Positions 1-7,953 of a stretch of 54,427 nucleotides of DNA are shown here, piece by piece. Position 1 is the stretch's first letter. Each line of letters begins with the position of its first letter. The translations under genes were made by a program, and so were the position numbers. The notes beneath the pieces are model-generated. The model was not told the origin of the DNA. It did not search any database and saw only the letters and a list, made by a program, of their open reading frames with translations. Source of the DNA: an uncultured Lachnospiraceae bacterium (GTDB lineage Bacteria > Bacillota > Clostridia > Lachnospirales > Lachnospiraceae); NCBI GenBank assembly GCA_910583615.1, contig CAJTXP010000026.1, positions 1-54,427 on the forward strand, read 5' to 3'.

Positions 1-1
1 T

Positions 2-46
2 GGCGGTATAGATGATGCTATATTTACCAACCCATTTTTTGACTAA
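2..46 (+). other. Possible 3' end of a gene that starts before the window
   Basis: One frame reads openly from the left edge (ending in NPFFD) and stops with TAA at 44-46, just before the MORN-repeat gene. It could be the last 14 codons of an upstream gene, but the stretch is too short to identify. All three plus frames close within the first 90 bases, and there is a run of six T at 35-40, so a frame lesion joining this piece to the MORN gene is also possible. Confidence 0.2.
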
Positions 47-63
47 CACCTATTGGAAATATC

Positions 64-759
64 GTGGAATTTTCGGCACAACTTCATAAAGATGTGTTGA
101 ACAGTTCCGAAGAAAAAATATGCAGACAGCAAAAAGCACGCACATTGTCCAGATTTATCAAAGAATTTTTCAACAGTAACAATGAACGCGTCCGCATTCA
201 TTATAAAAATGAAGAAAATCGAAAAAGCGATTACTACACAGACATTATGGCGTCTTTTCCAGATAACACAAAATCCTGCCAGTCTGCTTCTGAAAAACAG
301 ATGAACGAGAAAACATCAAATACTTCTCAGCCAGATTTGAAAGAAATTCAATATTCTGATGGCATTTACAAAGGGGAAATTGTCAACGGGAAAAGACATG
401 GCTATGGAATCTATACCTGGAATAATGGCGATGTCTATGAGGGCGATTGGGTAGATGACAAGCGGCATGGACATGGCAAACAATCTTATCATAATGGATA
501 CACTTATATTGGTGAATGGAAAGATGATAAGCGGCATGGACACGGAAGATGCTTTATCTACGCTGAGGACTCTTATTGGGATGATGTTGTTGATGACTTT
601 GTTGATAATTTCGTTGAAGAATATTATGATGGCGAATGGAGAAATGACAAATTTGATGGACAGGGCATACTTTCTGATCGAACTGGAAAAATCTATAATG
701 GGAAATGGAAAGATGGCAAATATTGTGAGAACGACACGCCTAATCAATTATGGCACTAA
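64..759 (+). CDS. MORN-repeat protein, start uncertain, possibly 5'-truncated
   Basis: The C-terminal half carries about five MORN repeats (roughly residues 101-122, 125-146, 148-169, 188-209 and 211 on), with the typical Y-x-G-x-W/I-x-(D/N)-x-K-x-x-G-x-G pattern, for example YEGDWVDDKRHGHG. MORN repeats form beta-hairpin sheets that usually mediate protein or lipid contacts; a specific role cannot be given. Residues 1-100 are charged and unrecognised. The assigned GTG at 64 has no good ribosome-binding site, and the only other in-frame Met (at 247) has none either, so the true start may lie upstream across a lesion or the gene may be a remnant. The composition is more AT-rich than the neighbouring cyclophilin gene, which suggests a different origin. 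The repeat call is firm; gene integrity is not. Confidence 0.7.
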   Translation: MEFSAQLHKDVLNSSEEKICRQQKARTLSRFIKEFFNSNNERVRIHYKNEENRKSDYYTDIMASFPDNTKSCQSASEKQMNEKTSNTSQPDLKEIQYSDGIYKGEIVNGKRHGYGIYTWNNGDVYEGDWVDDKRHGHGKQSYHNGYTYIGEWKDDKRHGHGRCFIYAEDSYWDDVVDDFVDNFVEEYYDGEWRNDKFDGQGILSDRTGKIYNGKWKDGKYCENDTPNQLWH

Positions 760-782
760 AATTAAACCCAAAAATGATTTCC

Positions 783-811
783 TTTACAGAATCTGTTTTT
801 TCCATTAAAAT
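783..811 (+). promoter_or_regulatory. Sigma-A promoter of the cyclophilin gene
   Basis: A TTTACA -35 box (783-788), a 17-bp spacer and a TAAAAT -10 box (806-811) lie 40 bases before the cyclophilin start codon. Confidence 0.55.
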
Positions 812-851
812 GTTGTAAGAAATGCAATATTTAAAAAAAGGAGAAATACAG

Positions 852-1373
852 ATGGCACAGAATCCAGTGATTACAATCGAAATGGAAGACGGCAGCATCA
901 TCAAGGCGGAGCTCTACCCGGAGATCGCCCCCAACACAGTCAACAACTTTTTGAGCCTGGTGCAGAAGGGCTTCTACAACGGCCTGATCTTTCACCGGGT
1001 CATTGAAGACTTTATGATCCAAGGCGGCTGCCCGGAGGGAAGTGGCATGGGCGGCCCCGGCTACTCCATCAAAGGAGAATTTACCCAGAACCGTTTTAAA
1101 AATGATCTGAAGCACACGGAGGGCGTCCTGTCCATGGCAAGAGCCATGCATCCCGACAGCGCCGGAAGCCAGTTCTTCATCATGCACAAAAATTCCCCGC
1201 ATCTGGACGGCGGCTACGCCGCTTTCGGAAAAGTAATCAAGGGAATGGATGTGGTAAACAAAATCGCAGAAGTGGATGTAGACTATAACGACCGGCCCAT
1301 CGTACCGCAGGTCATCAAATCCATGACTGCCGAAACTTTCGGCGCCGAATATCCGGAGCCGGAAAAGCTTTAG
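852..1373 (+). CDS. Cyclophilin-type peptidyl-prolyl cis-trans isomerase
   Basis: This 173-residue single-domain cyclophilin catalyses cis-trans isomerisation of X-Pro bonds and helps protein folding. There is no signal peptide, so it should be cytosolic. Diagnostic motifs are FHRVIEDFMIQGG (around residues 50-62, including the catalytic Arg), SAGSQFFIMH (around 102-111) and LDGGYAAFGKV. The length fits bacterial single-domain members. The start at 852 is preferred over an in-frame ATG at 822 because AAAAGGAG (836-843) sits 8 bases before it and conserved sequence begins there. The gene has its own promoter and is followed by a bidirectional terminator, so it is probably monocistronic. It could be named ppiA or ppiB, but the paralogue cannot be decided here. 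Confidence 0.95.
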   Translation: MAQNPVITIEMEDGSIIKAELYPEIAPNTVNNFLSLVQKGFYNGLIFHRVIEDFMIQGGCPEGSGMGGPGYSIKGEFTQNRFKNDLKHTEGVLSMARAMHPDSAGSQFFIMHKNSPHLDGGYAAFGKVIKGMDVVNKIAEVDVDYNDRPIVPQVIKSMTAETFGAEYPEPEKL

Positions 1374-1390
1374 AGACTGTCACAAAATAT

Positions 1391-1427
1391 GCCCGTGCAC
1401 GCGTGCTGAACACACGCAGGCACGGGC
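1391..1427. terminator. Bidirectional rho-independent terminator
   Basis: GCCCGTGC (1391-1398) pairs with GCACGGGC (1420-1427), with an additional inner GCGTG/CACGC stem. On the minus strand the hairpin is followed by ATATTTTG, on the plus strand by TTCTT. It lies between the convergent cyclophilin and 1452-2129 genes. Confidence 0.75.
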
Positions 1428-1451
1428 TTCTTGCAGCAGCCTCTTCCGTAT

Positions 1452-2129
1452 TTATCCCACTCCCATCACCCGGTTCATCCAGTTTTTTTCAAAATCTTCG
1501 TCAACCTTTGGAACCGCGCCATAAGCTTTGCCGGACAGCCTGTCAAATGCGGCATAGGTATTGAAGAAAAGCGCCTGATGCTCTCTGCACCTGTAATACT
1601 CCTCAAACCAGGAACTGTCCACCCGACGGTTCAGAACATACCGGAAAAGAACGGGAATGTATTTTTTTACCGCTTCATACCGGTCTCCAAACTCCAGATG
1701 GACTGATTCCCCATACATTCTTCTGTCTCCGATCTGAAAGGAAAGATAATCCCTCTGACTGTCATCAGTCAGCTTCACATGCGGAGCCGCAATGTTTTTC
1801 TGAAACAATACCAGCCTCAGAAAGTCATCCACTGCCTGTACGTATCGAAAAATATCCTCCGGACATTTTTCCGTCCCATATTCCAGCACAATTCTGGGAT
1901 TGTACGGCTCAAATTCCGGATTCTGCTGCGCGTGATAGATCCGGTTTCCGTAAAATGTAATAACAAGTTCTCCCATGTCAAAAGAATCTGAAATGATATC
2001 CCCTTCCTGGTTTCCATATCCGCACATCAGTTTGATCAATGTAGGAGACGTATATTCCAGCCTTCTGCAGTCTGCAAATGCCGGTCCAAACGGTTCTTCC
2101 TTCCAGCGTCCCATTCGTAATTCGTCCAA
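1452..2129 (-). CDS. Unrecognised cytosolic protein with a frame lesion at its start
   Basis: This is a conserved-looking 225-residue protein with no domain I recognise. It has no signal peptide or membrane segment and is rich in aromatic and acidic residues. The in-frame start would be a TTG at 2129, 15 bases from the AGGAGG, which is too far. A well-placed ATG at 2139 (5 bases after AGGAGG) is in a different frame, separated by a run of seven T (minus strand; plus-strand A at 2128-2134). With one T fewer the ATG would read directly into this frame (MTFLDELRMGRW). The gene is therefore either frameshifted, subject to slippage, or carries a sequencing error. It lies 30 bases after the PH-domain gene, probably last in a long minus-strand operon. 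Confidence 0.6.
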   Translation of the reverse strand: MDELRMGRWKEEPFGPAFADCRRLEYTSPTLIKLMCGYGNQEGDIISDSFDMGELVITFYGNRIYHAQQNPEFEPYNPRIVLEYGTEKCPEDIFRYVQAVDDFLRLVLFQKNIAAPHVKLTDDSQRDYLSFQIGDRRMYGESVHLEFGDRYEAVKKYIPVLFRYVLNRRVDSSWFEEYYRCREHQALFFNTYAAFDRLSGKAYGAVPKVDEDFEKNWMNRVMGVG

Positions 2130-2159
2130 AAAAAGTCATCCGATCCTCCTGCCTCCTTT

Positions 2160-2528
2160 TTACTCCTCGTCGTCTTCCTCCGCAGCCATCAATTCCCGGG
2201 AGGAGACCCGTTTCTTCAGCCGCTCCTCCTCCACCGCTTCTGAGACCAGTTCCTTCACATTCCTTGGATTTTTTATGTTTTTAATCACCAGCCTAGGCGA
2301 CGATTTGTCCACCGTGTCGCAACAGATTGTCCCCAAGCCGAAGATCCGCTGCCAGAAGGAACGCTCCAGCGTCAGGTCCAGGATCCGGTAGAGACGGATC
2401 TCTTCCTCTTTCGTGGAAAATATGCCGGACTCCACGATAAATTTTTCAGGCGTGCATGTGTATTTCGTAAAGGTCCATGGCAGCCCCAAAAATGTCCAGC
2501 GCTTTCTGTCACTCCATAAAATGTTCAT
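2160..2528 (-). CDS. Bacterial PH-domain (YdbS/YdbT-like, bPH_2) protein
   Basis: This 122-residue protein resembles the bacterial pleckstrin-homology domain of YdbS/YdbT proteins (DUF304, bPH_2). It has a W-x-D-R-K-R-W opening, a long beta-rich core with the segment EEEIRLYRILDLTLERSFWQ, then IKNIKNPRNVKELVSEAVEEE leading into the C-terminal helix. Unlike YdbS/YdbT it has no transmembrane segments, so it is probably a stand-alone cytosolic domain; its ligand is unknown. The C-terminus is strongly acidic (AAEEDDEE). The start is supported by AAGGAGG about 8 bases upstream. It sits 58 bases after an AAA/PD-(D/E)XK gene and 30 before the 1452-2129 gene, on the same strand. Confidence 0.75.
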   Translation of the reverse strand: MNILWSDRKRWTFLGLPWTFTKYTCTPEKFIVESGIFSTKEEEIRLYRILDLTLERSFWQRIFGLGTICCDTVDKSSPRLVIKNIKNPRNVKELVSEAVEEERLKKRVSSRELMAAEEDDEE

Positions 2529-2586
2529 ATTTTTATCCTCCTTCTTTTCCTGCTGTTTCAGATCTGCTCCGCTTTGGAAAACCAGG

Positions 2587-4272
2587 TTAACCGATCAGCA
2601 CCTTTTTCCCTTCAAACGCAAACCCGTATTTCTTGATTCGGTCTGCTTCCAGTCCTCTGCTTCTAAGTATGGTCTCATACTGCATGTTCTCTATCTGTTC
2701 CAGGGCGGACCGGACGGCGTCCTCCAGTGTCTCGCCGCGGTCAGGACGTGCCACCTTGAATTCGATAAGAAAAGCATTCTGCCCTTTCTCTTTTGGCTCC
2801 AGCATGATATCATATCTGCCGAAGCCGCTCTCCCGATTGGAGGTAACCACATACCGGCCCTGCAGTTCTGCCAGCAGTCCCAACACGAATCCATGATAGA
2901 AACGCTCCGGCTGTGTCTTTTCAGAAGGCTTCTTCCCCGTGTCAAAACTGCTGAACATTTCACAGGAAATGGCATTCATATAGTCGTTCATCCCCTCCAG
3001 ATCGCCAAGGAGCAGCGCCTTCAAGAACGCGTTCTGCACGCCGCGGCATCCTCGGAACCATCTTCTGATCATCTGCAGAAACATCAGGCGCACTTCCAGA
3101 TTGGTGAGTTTCAGATCATATTCCGTTTCCATCCGTTCGACGTTGAGTTCGGAATGCACTGCCTTCAGATACCCGCCGGCCAGCAAAAGGCTCCACACTG
3201 CTTCATCTTCCTGGTCCAGCTGGTTGAATACGATCTGCTCATCCAGTGCCGTGTGCAGAGTTCCGCCCTGCAGCAGCTCTTCCATTACCATCTTGAGCTC
3301 CGGACTGCCTTCTCTGACCAGTTTATCCACCAGACTGTTGGAACTGGTGTTCGTCCAGTAGGCAGCGGCTTTGCCTGTATCCAGATAATTGATAATCGAC
3401 CATGGGTTATAAATATCCTGACTGCTGCCGAAGACGAATCCGTCATACCACTTTTTTACTTCTTCTTTCCGGTCGGACAGACCAAACTCATCCAATGCCG
3501 CAAACACTTCCTTCTCTGTAAATCCAAAGCTGTCCCTGTACTCTTCCGATGTGGCAGTCACTACTTTCAGATTATTCAGATCTGAAAACATGGACTCTTT
3601 GCTCACCCGGGTAATCCCCGTCATGATCGCACGTTCCATATACGGATTGGTCTTGAATGTGGCGTTGAACATGCTTCTGGTAAATTCCACCAGTTCCTCC
3701 CAGTACCCATGGACATACGCCTCCTGCATGGGCGTATCATATTCATCCAGAAGAATAATCGCCTTTTTCCCATAGTACCGCGTCAGGAAACCCGACAGGG
3801 CACGCAGAGCTTCCGTGGCTGTATGAGGCTCCATATCGTAAGTAACCTGCTGGTAAAATTCTTTTTCCTTCTCATTCAGCGTTTTGCCGTCCATCAGAAA
3901 ATCATACCGATTATACAGTTCCGTTATGGCATAACATATCTTCCTCAATGCGCTCCGGCAGGTCGCTTCTTTCACGCCCGCAAAGCTGAGCATGATGACC
4001 GGCCAGGTCCCCTGAAGCTTCCGGTATGTTTCGTGTTCCCATATGGATAGTCCTTCAAATACCTGTCCCCGTCCTGCATATTCAATGGAAAAAAAGCGCT
4101 CCACCATATTCAGATTCAGAGTCTTTCCAAACCGTCTGGGACGGGTGATCAGGGTTACATCATCCCTGCTTTCCCACCATTCCCTGATAAAATCAGTTTT
4201 GTCGATATACAGACAATTATTTTCGATTATTTTTTCAAAACTTTGAATCCCGATTCCCACCGTCCTTGCCAT
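2587..4272 (-). CDS. AAA-ATPase-like / PD-(D/E)XK nuclease-family protein, copy 1
   Basis: This 561-residue protein belongs to the family pairing an N-terminal AAA-ATPase-like domain (PF09820 type) with a C-terminal PD-(D/E)XK nuclease-like domain (PF08011 type). The family is often amplified in gut Firmicutes and Bacteroidetes, and its biological role is not established. The Walker-A-like motif RPRRFGKT spans residues 44-51 and the Walker B/acidic motif LLDEYD spans 174-179. The nuclease-like core is GRYD (D488) followed by IEFKV (E504, K506), so catalytic residues appear intact. It ends in YGFAFEGKKVLIG, as does its neighbour. AAAGGAGGAG precedes the ATG. It follows copy 2 by 20 bases and must be cotranscribed with it. 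A 140-bp segment is almost identical to copy 2. Confidence 0.88.
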   Translation of the reverse strand: MARTVGIGIQSFEKIIENNCLYIDKTDFIREWWESRDDVTLITRPRRFGKTLNLNMVERFFSIEYAGRGQVFEGLSIWEHETYRKLQGTWPVIMLSFAGVKEATCRSALRKICYAITELYNRYDFLMDGKTLNEKEKEFYQQVTYDMEPHTATEALRALSGFLTRYYGKKAIILLDEYDTPMQEAYVHGYWEELVEFTRSMFNATFKTNPYMERAIMTGITRVSKESMFSDLNNLKVVTATSEEYRDSFGFTEKEVFAALDEFGLSDRKEEVKKWYDGFVFGSSQDIYNPWSIINYLDTGKAAAYWTNTSSNSLVDKLVREGSPELKMVMEELLQGGTLHTALDEQIVFNQLDQEDEAVWSLLLAGGYLKAVHSELNVERMETEYDLKLTNLEVRLMFLQMIRRWFRGCRGVQNAFLKALLLGDLEGMNDYMNAISCEMFSSFDTGKKPSEKTQPERFYHGFVLGLLAELQGRYVVTSNRESGFGRYDIMLEPKEKGQNAFLIEFKVARPDRGETLEDAVRSALEQIENMQYETILRSRGLEADRIKKYGFAFEGKKVLIG

Positions 4273-4292
4273 GGCGTCTCCTCCTTTCTATC

Positions 4293-5999
4293 CTAACCGA
4301 TCAGCACCTTTTTCCCTTCAAACGCGAATCCGTATTTCCGGATTCGGTCCGCCGGGATTCCCTCCGCCATAAGCGCAGCGGCATAGCCTTTTTCTTCGAT
4401 CTGCAACAGCGCCGCCTCCGCCGTATCCTTTAAAGTCGCTTCATCCTCCGGATCATACACTTTGAATTCCAGAATCATGGCATCGCCCCTGCGGCCATTC
4501 ACAGAGCCCGCGCCGCTTCTCGGTTTCAGCACCACATCATACCGCCCGAAACCGCTTTCCCGGTTGGAGGTAATCGTATACCGGTCCTCCAACTCCACCA
4601 TCAGCCCCAGCACGAATCCATGGTAAAAGCGCTCCGGTTCCGAAGCCTCAGAAGGATGCCTTCCCGTATCAAAATAACTGAATGTGGCCAGCGCCACCCG
4701 GTTCATATAATGGTTCATTGCCTTCCTGTCGTCTGCCAGCAGCGCCTTGATAAAGTCGTTATAAGCAGGCGAATAGTTTTTGAACCATCCTTCGATCAGG
4801 TTCCGGAACATCAGACGCACTTCTTTGTTCGTAAGCCGGAGCACATATTCCTCTCTTCCGGCATCAGGATCGAATGTATGTTCTTCCGCTTTCAGATATC
4901 CGCTCGCCAGAAGCAGGCTCCAGACCGCGTATTCATTGTGATCCAGCTGATCGAACACGATCTGTTCATCGATCTTTGTACGGAGCGCGCCGCCCCGCAG
5001 CAGATCCTCCATGATAATCTTGATATCCTTGCTGCCCTCCCGGATCAGCTTGCCCGCAAGACTGTTGCTGCTGGTATTGGCCCAGTAGGTGGACAGTTTC
5101 TTTTCATCAAGAAAACAAATGATGGACCAGGGATTATAAATATCCGTTTTTTCACCAAAAGTAAAACCGTCGTACCATTCTCTGACACGCTCCTCCATAT
5201 TTGAGATTCCAAACTCAGATAATGCAGATGTTACTTCATCCTGTGTAAATCCAAAACTATCTGTATATTTGTTTGAAGTCGAAGTCACTACACACAGATT
5301 ATTCAGATCCGAAAACATGGATTCTCTGCTCACACGGGTAATGCCGGTCATAATGGCCCGTTCCATATACGGGTTGGTTTTAAAAGTTGCGATAAATAAA
5401 TTTCTCGTAAAAGACACCAGCTCCTCCCAGTACCCGTAAACCCAGGCTTCCTGCATGGGCGTATCATATTCATCCAGAAGAATGATGACTTTTTTCCCAT
5501 AGTACCGCATGAGAAAGCCTGACAGGGCCCGCAGAGCTTCCGTGGCTGTATGAGGCTCCATATCGTAAGTAACCTGACGGTAAAATTCTTTTTCCTTCTC
5601 ATTCAGCGTTTTGCCGTCCAGCAGAAAATCATACCGATTATACAGTTCCGTTATGGCATAGCACATCTTCTTCAATGCACCCTGGCAGGTCGTCTCTTTC
5701 ACCCCTGCAAAACTGAGCATGATCACCGGCCAGGTCCCCTGCAGCTTCCGATATGTTTCCTGCTTCCATATGGACAATCCTTCAAATACCTGTCCCTGTC
5801 CCGCATATTCGATGGAAAAAAAGCGCTTCGTCATGCTCAGATTCAGGGTCTTTCCAAAACGTCTGGGGCGGGTGATCAGCGTTACCTCATCCCCATTCTC
5901 CCACCACTCACGGATAAACTCCGTCTTATCGATATAAAAATAATCCTTTGTAATGACCGATTCAAAATCCTGAATTCCAATTGCTACCGTTCTCGCCAT
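4293..5999 (-). CDS. AAA-ATPase-like / PD-(D/E)XK nuclease-family protein, copy 2
   Basis: This 568-residue paralogue of the downstream gene is roughly two-thirds identical by eye and has the same architecture: RPRRFGKT near residues 44-51, LLDEYD near 174-179 and a nuclease-like core GRYD (D488) with LEFKV (E511, K513). Copy 2 has a short insertion (SGAGSVNGRRG) between the D and ExK strands. The start at 5999 (MARTVAIG) is chosen because it matches copy 1 and has GGAGGGGAGG just upstream. A longer open frame reaching 6206 would overlap the aminotransferase and has no family similarity. It begins 34 bases after the aminotransferase stop, consistent with one operon. Function is unknown; the family resembles mobile or defence-associated proteins. 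Confidence 0.88.
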   Translation of the reverse strand: MARTVAIGIQDFESVITKDYFYIDKTEFIREWWENGDEVTLITRPRRFGKTLNLSMTKRFFSIEYAGQGQVFEGLSIWKQETYRKLQGTWPVIMLSFAGVKETTCQGALKKMCYAITELYNRYDFLLDGKTLNEKEKEFYRQVTYDMEPHTATEALRALSGFLMRYYGKKVIILLDEYDTPMQEAWVYGYWEELVSFTRNLFIATFKTNPYMERAIMTGITRVSRESMFSDLNNLCVVTSTSNKYTDSFGFTQDEVTSALSEFGISNMEERVREWYDGFTFGEKTDIYNPWSIICFLDEKKLSTYWANTSSNSLAGKLIREGSKDIKIIMEDLLRGGALRTKIDEQIVFDQLDHNEYAVWSLLLASGYLKAEEHTFDPDAGREEYVLRLTNKEVRLMFRNLIEGWFKNYSPAYNDFIKALLADDRKAMNHYMNRVALATFSYFDTGRHPSEASEPERFYHGFVLGLMVELEDRYTITSNRESGFGRYDVVLKPRSGAGSVNGRRGDAMILEFKVYDPEDEATLKDTAEAALLQIEEKGYAAALMAEGIPADRIRKYGFAFEGKKVLIG

Positions 6000-6033
6000 A
6001 GGTACGGGCCTCCCCTCCTGTGAAGCAGCTGTT

Positions 6034-7224
6034 TTATCTTTCTTCCTGATACTCCTCCATAATCCGGGCAAACGCAGGCATGGCGTCCCGGATCGTCTTC
6101 TCCGATACACAGTAGGAGATCCGTACGTAGCCTTCGCATCCGAAGCTGTCGCCGGGCACCACCAGCACGTCATGTTTCTTCGCATGCTCCGAAAACGCTC
6201 CTGCATCCGGCTCCGGCGCCTTCACAAACAGATAGAACGCCCCCTGGGGCCGCGCGCACTCATAGCCCAGCTCTGTCAGCCCTTTGTAGAGCAGATCCCG
6301 GTTCCGGCGGTAAGCGGAAACGTCGCTGGGTACATCCACGCAGCGGGCAATGGCCTTCTGGAACAGCACCGGGGCGCACACATAGCCCAGAGCGCGCCCT
6401 GCGCCTGCTACAGCCGCTTTCACGCGTCCGGCGTCATCCACTTCGTCCGGGACGATAATATACCCGATACGCTCTCCCGGCAGGGACAGGGATTTGCTGT
6501 AGGAATAACACACCAGCGTATTTTTATAGTAGTTGGGCACAAACGGCACCGTCACCCCGTCATAGACGATCTCCCGGTAGGGTTCGTCCGACAGCAGATA
6601 GATGGAAATCCCGTATTCCTTCCCTTTCTGTTCCAGAAGTTCTGCCAGCCTGCGGACCGTCTCCTCGGAATAGACCGTGCCGCTGGGATTGTTGGGGGAG
6701 TTGATGATAATTCCTTTGGTCTTCGGACCAATCAGCTTCTCCAGCGCGTCAAAATCAATCTGAAAATTCTTCGTATCCGCCGGAACGACCGCCAGCTCTG
6801 CACCCGCCGTGGCAACCCACACCTCATATTCCGGGAAGAACGGTGCAAAGGTGATAAACTCGTCCCCCGGATTCGTCAGCGCCTTGATGCTGATGCTTAA
6901 AGAAGCCGCCGCTCCCACGGTCATATAAAAGTTATCCGCCGTGTAATGCGTGCCGAATCTGCGGTTCACAGAATCCGCCAGCGTCTGCCGTACTTCAGGG
7001 TCTCCCGCTGCGGGAGAATACCCGTGGAGCACCTCTGCGGGCTCCTCCAGAAGCTCCAGGATGGCCTGCTTCACCTCTTTCGGCGCAGGAATGCTGGGAT
7101 TCCCGATACTGAAGTCATAGACCTTATCCTCTCCCACGATCTTTTTTCTCTCCAACCCATAGGCAAACAGCTCCCGGATCACCGAGCTTTTGCTTCCGTA
7201 GCCGTACATTTGTTCGTTAAACAT
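6034..7224 (-). CDS. Pyridoxal-phosphate aminotransferase, class I/II
   Basis: This 396-residue fold-type I aminotransferase of the aspartate/aromatic group is cytosolic. Landmarks are SPNNPSG (176-182), SDEPY (212-216, the Asp binding the pyridine nitrogen) and SYSKSLSLPGERIGY with the Schiff-base lysine at K244; a C-terminal VRISYC segment provides the carboxylate-binding Arg. The amino-acid specificity cannot be read from sequence. The start has GGAGG 8-9 bases upstream, and that site overlaps the stop of the preceding gene (only 5 bases between them), so it is likely translated from the ATPase/partner transcript. Its placement between putative defence and nuclease-like genes is odd for a metabolic enzyme. 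Confidence 0.93.
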   Translation of the reverse strand: MFNEQMYGYGSKSSVIRELFAYGLERKKIVGEDKVYDFSIGNPSIPAPKEVKQAILELLEEPAEVLHGYSPAAGDPEVRQTLADSVNRRFGTHYTADNFYMTVGAAASLSISIKALTNPGDEFITFAPFFPEYEVWVATAGAELAVVPADTKNFQIDFDALEKLIGPKTKGIIINSPNNPSGTVYSEETVRRLAELLEQKGKEYGISIYLLSDEPYREIVYDGVTVPFVPNYYKNTLVCYSYSKSLSLPGERIGYIIVPDEVDDAGRVKAAVAGAGRALGYVCAPVLFQKAIARCVDVPSDVSAYRRNRDLLYKGLTELGYECARPQGAFYLFVKAPEPDAGAFSEHAKKHDVLVVPGDSFGCEGYVRISYCVSEKTIRDAMPAFARIMEEYQEER

Positions 7225-7229
7225 AGTCT

Positions 7230-7949
7230 TTATCCTCCAATTACAATTCTATTGTAATACGCCTTCTTCTCTTCCGAATATTTCAGAAGGACCACCTGCA
7301 GGTCATACATTTCGTTCAAAACTTTTATCTTCCTGTTTCCGAAATCTTTCAGAATGTCTACCTCTTTTCTCTGAGCCATTGTCGCAATATAATATTTCTC
7401 TCCAATCGCTCCATGCATCGCAACGGGATTTTCCAGATCAGATTCCAGTTTTTCACTCAGTCGTTTTATCTTTTCTGCATCAAATTCTCTTGTAGCGATA
7501 CCGGGATACACGGTCTCTGTATAACCCTCGTGCAGATACAGCGCAGTCAATCCTGCTTTATGGATCATACCATCCTGTATCTGCCCGATAAAATCCATAA
7601 TGCGTCTTACCACTTCTTTTCGGAGCTCCTCTACGGATTTTGTTTCATCATATCCGGTTATCGTTCTCTTTATATCAAAAAGATATGTTAACAACTGTTT
7701 CCTGGAGTCGTCCAGCAAAATACATAATATATCCGATGCTTTGCTTTTTGTATAATCTTTATTCCGATACTCATTTGCGGCAATTGCCCTTCCTTTTTCA
7801 GGAATCTGAAATTCTACATCTACAATCTCCGGCTCACTGTCCTCATGTTTTTCCACAAATGTAACCGTCGACTGCCTTGCTGTAAGTTCATACAGTTTAT
7901 TTTTCTTAACGGCTTCTCCAGCCTTAAGTTCCTGTGTATTCCACCTCAT
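7230..7949 (-). CDS. Partner of OLD-like ATPase; candidate PD-(D/E)XK-type nuclease
   Basis: This 239-residue protein matches no family I can name. Residues 60-94 have the layout of a restriction-endonuclease-like core: E60, then SD73ILCILL, then a turn and LFD92IKRT (D-x-K). Most of the rest is helical with charged segments. This is a motif reading, not a homology match. The gene starts 4 bases after the stop of the upstream AAA ATPase, has no strong ribosome-binding site of its own (GGAATAAGCAG), and is therefore likely translated by coupling. An ATPase and a nuclease-like protein produced together is the layout of several anti-phage systems (Septu, Gabija, PARIS, AbiL), but neither partner clearly matches those. 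A non-nuclease adaptor role is possible. Confidence 0.75.
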   Translation of the reverse strand: MRWNTQELKAGEAVKKNKLYELTARQSTVTFVEKHEDSEPEIVDVEFQIPEKGRAIAANEYRNKDYTKSKASDILCILLDDSRKQLLTYLFDIKRTITGYDETKSVEELRKEVVRRIMDFIGQIQDGMIHKAGLTALYLHEGYTETVYPGIATREFDAEKIKRLSEKLESDLENPVAMHGAIGEKYYIATMAQRKEVDILKDFGNRKIKVLNEMYDLQVVLLKYSEEKKAYYNRIVIGG

Positions 7950-7953
7950 CTGC

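Noticed and set aside
2587..5999. Insertion sequence or transposase pair
   Set aside because: The duplicated genes have AAA and PD-(D/E)XK motifs, no transposase DDE pattern and no terminal inverted repeats were seen.
6000..6206. N-terminal extension of AAA/PD-(D/E)XK copy 2
   Set aside because: It overlaps the aminotransferase, is arginine- and tryptophan-rich without family similarity, and the MARTVAIG start has a strong ribosome-binding site.
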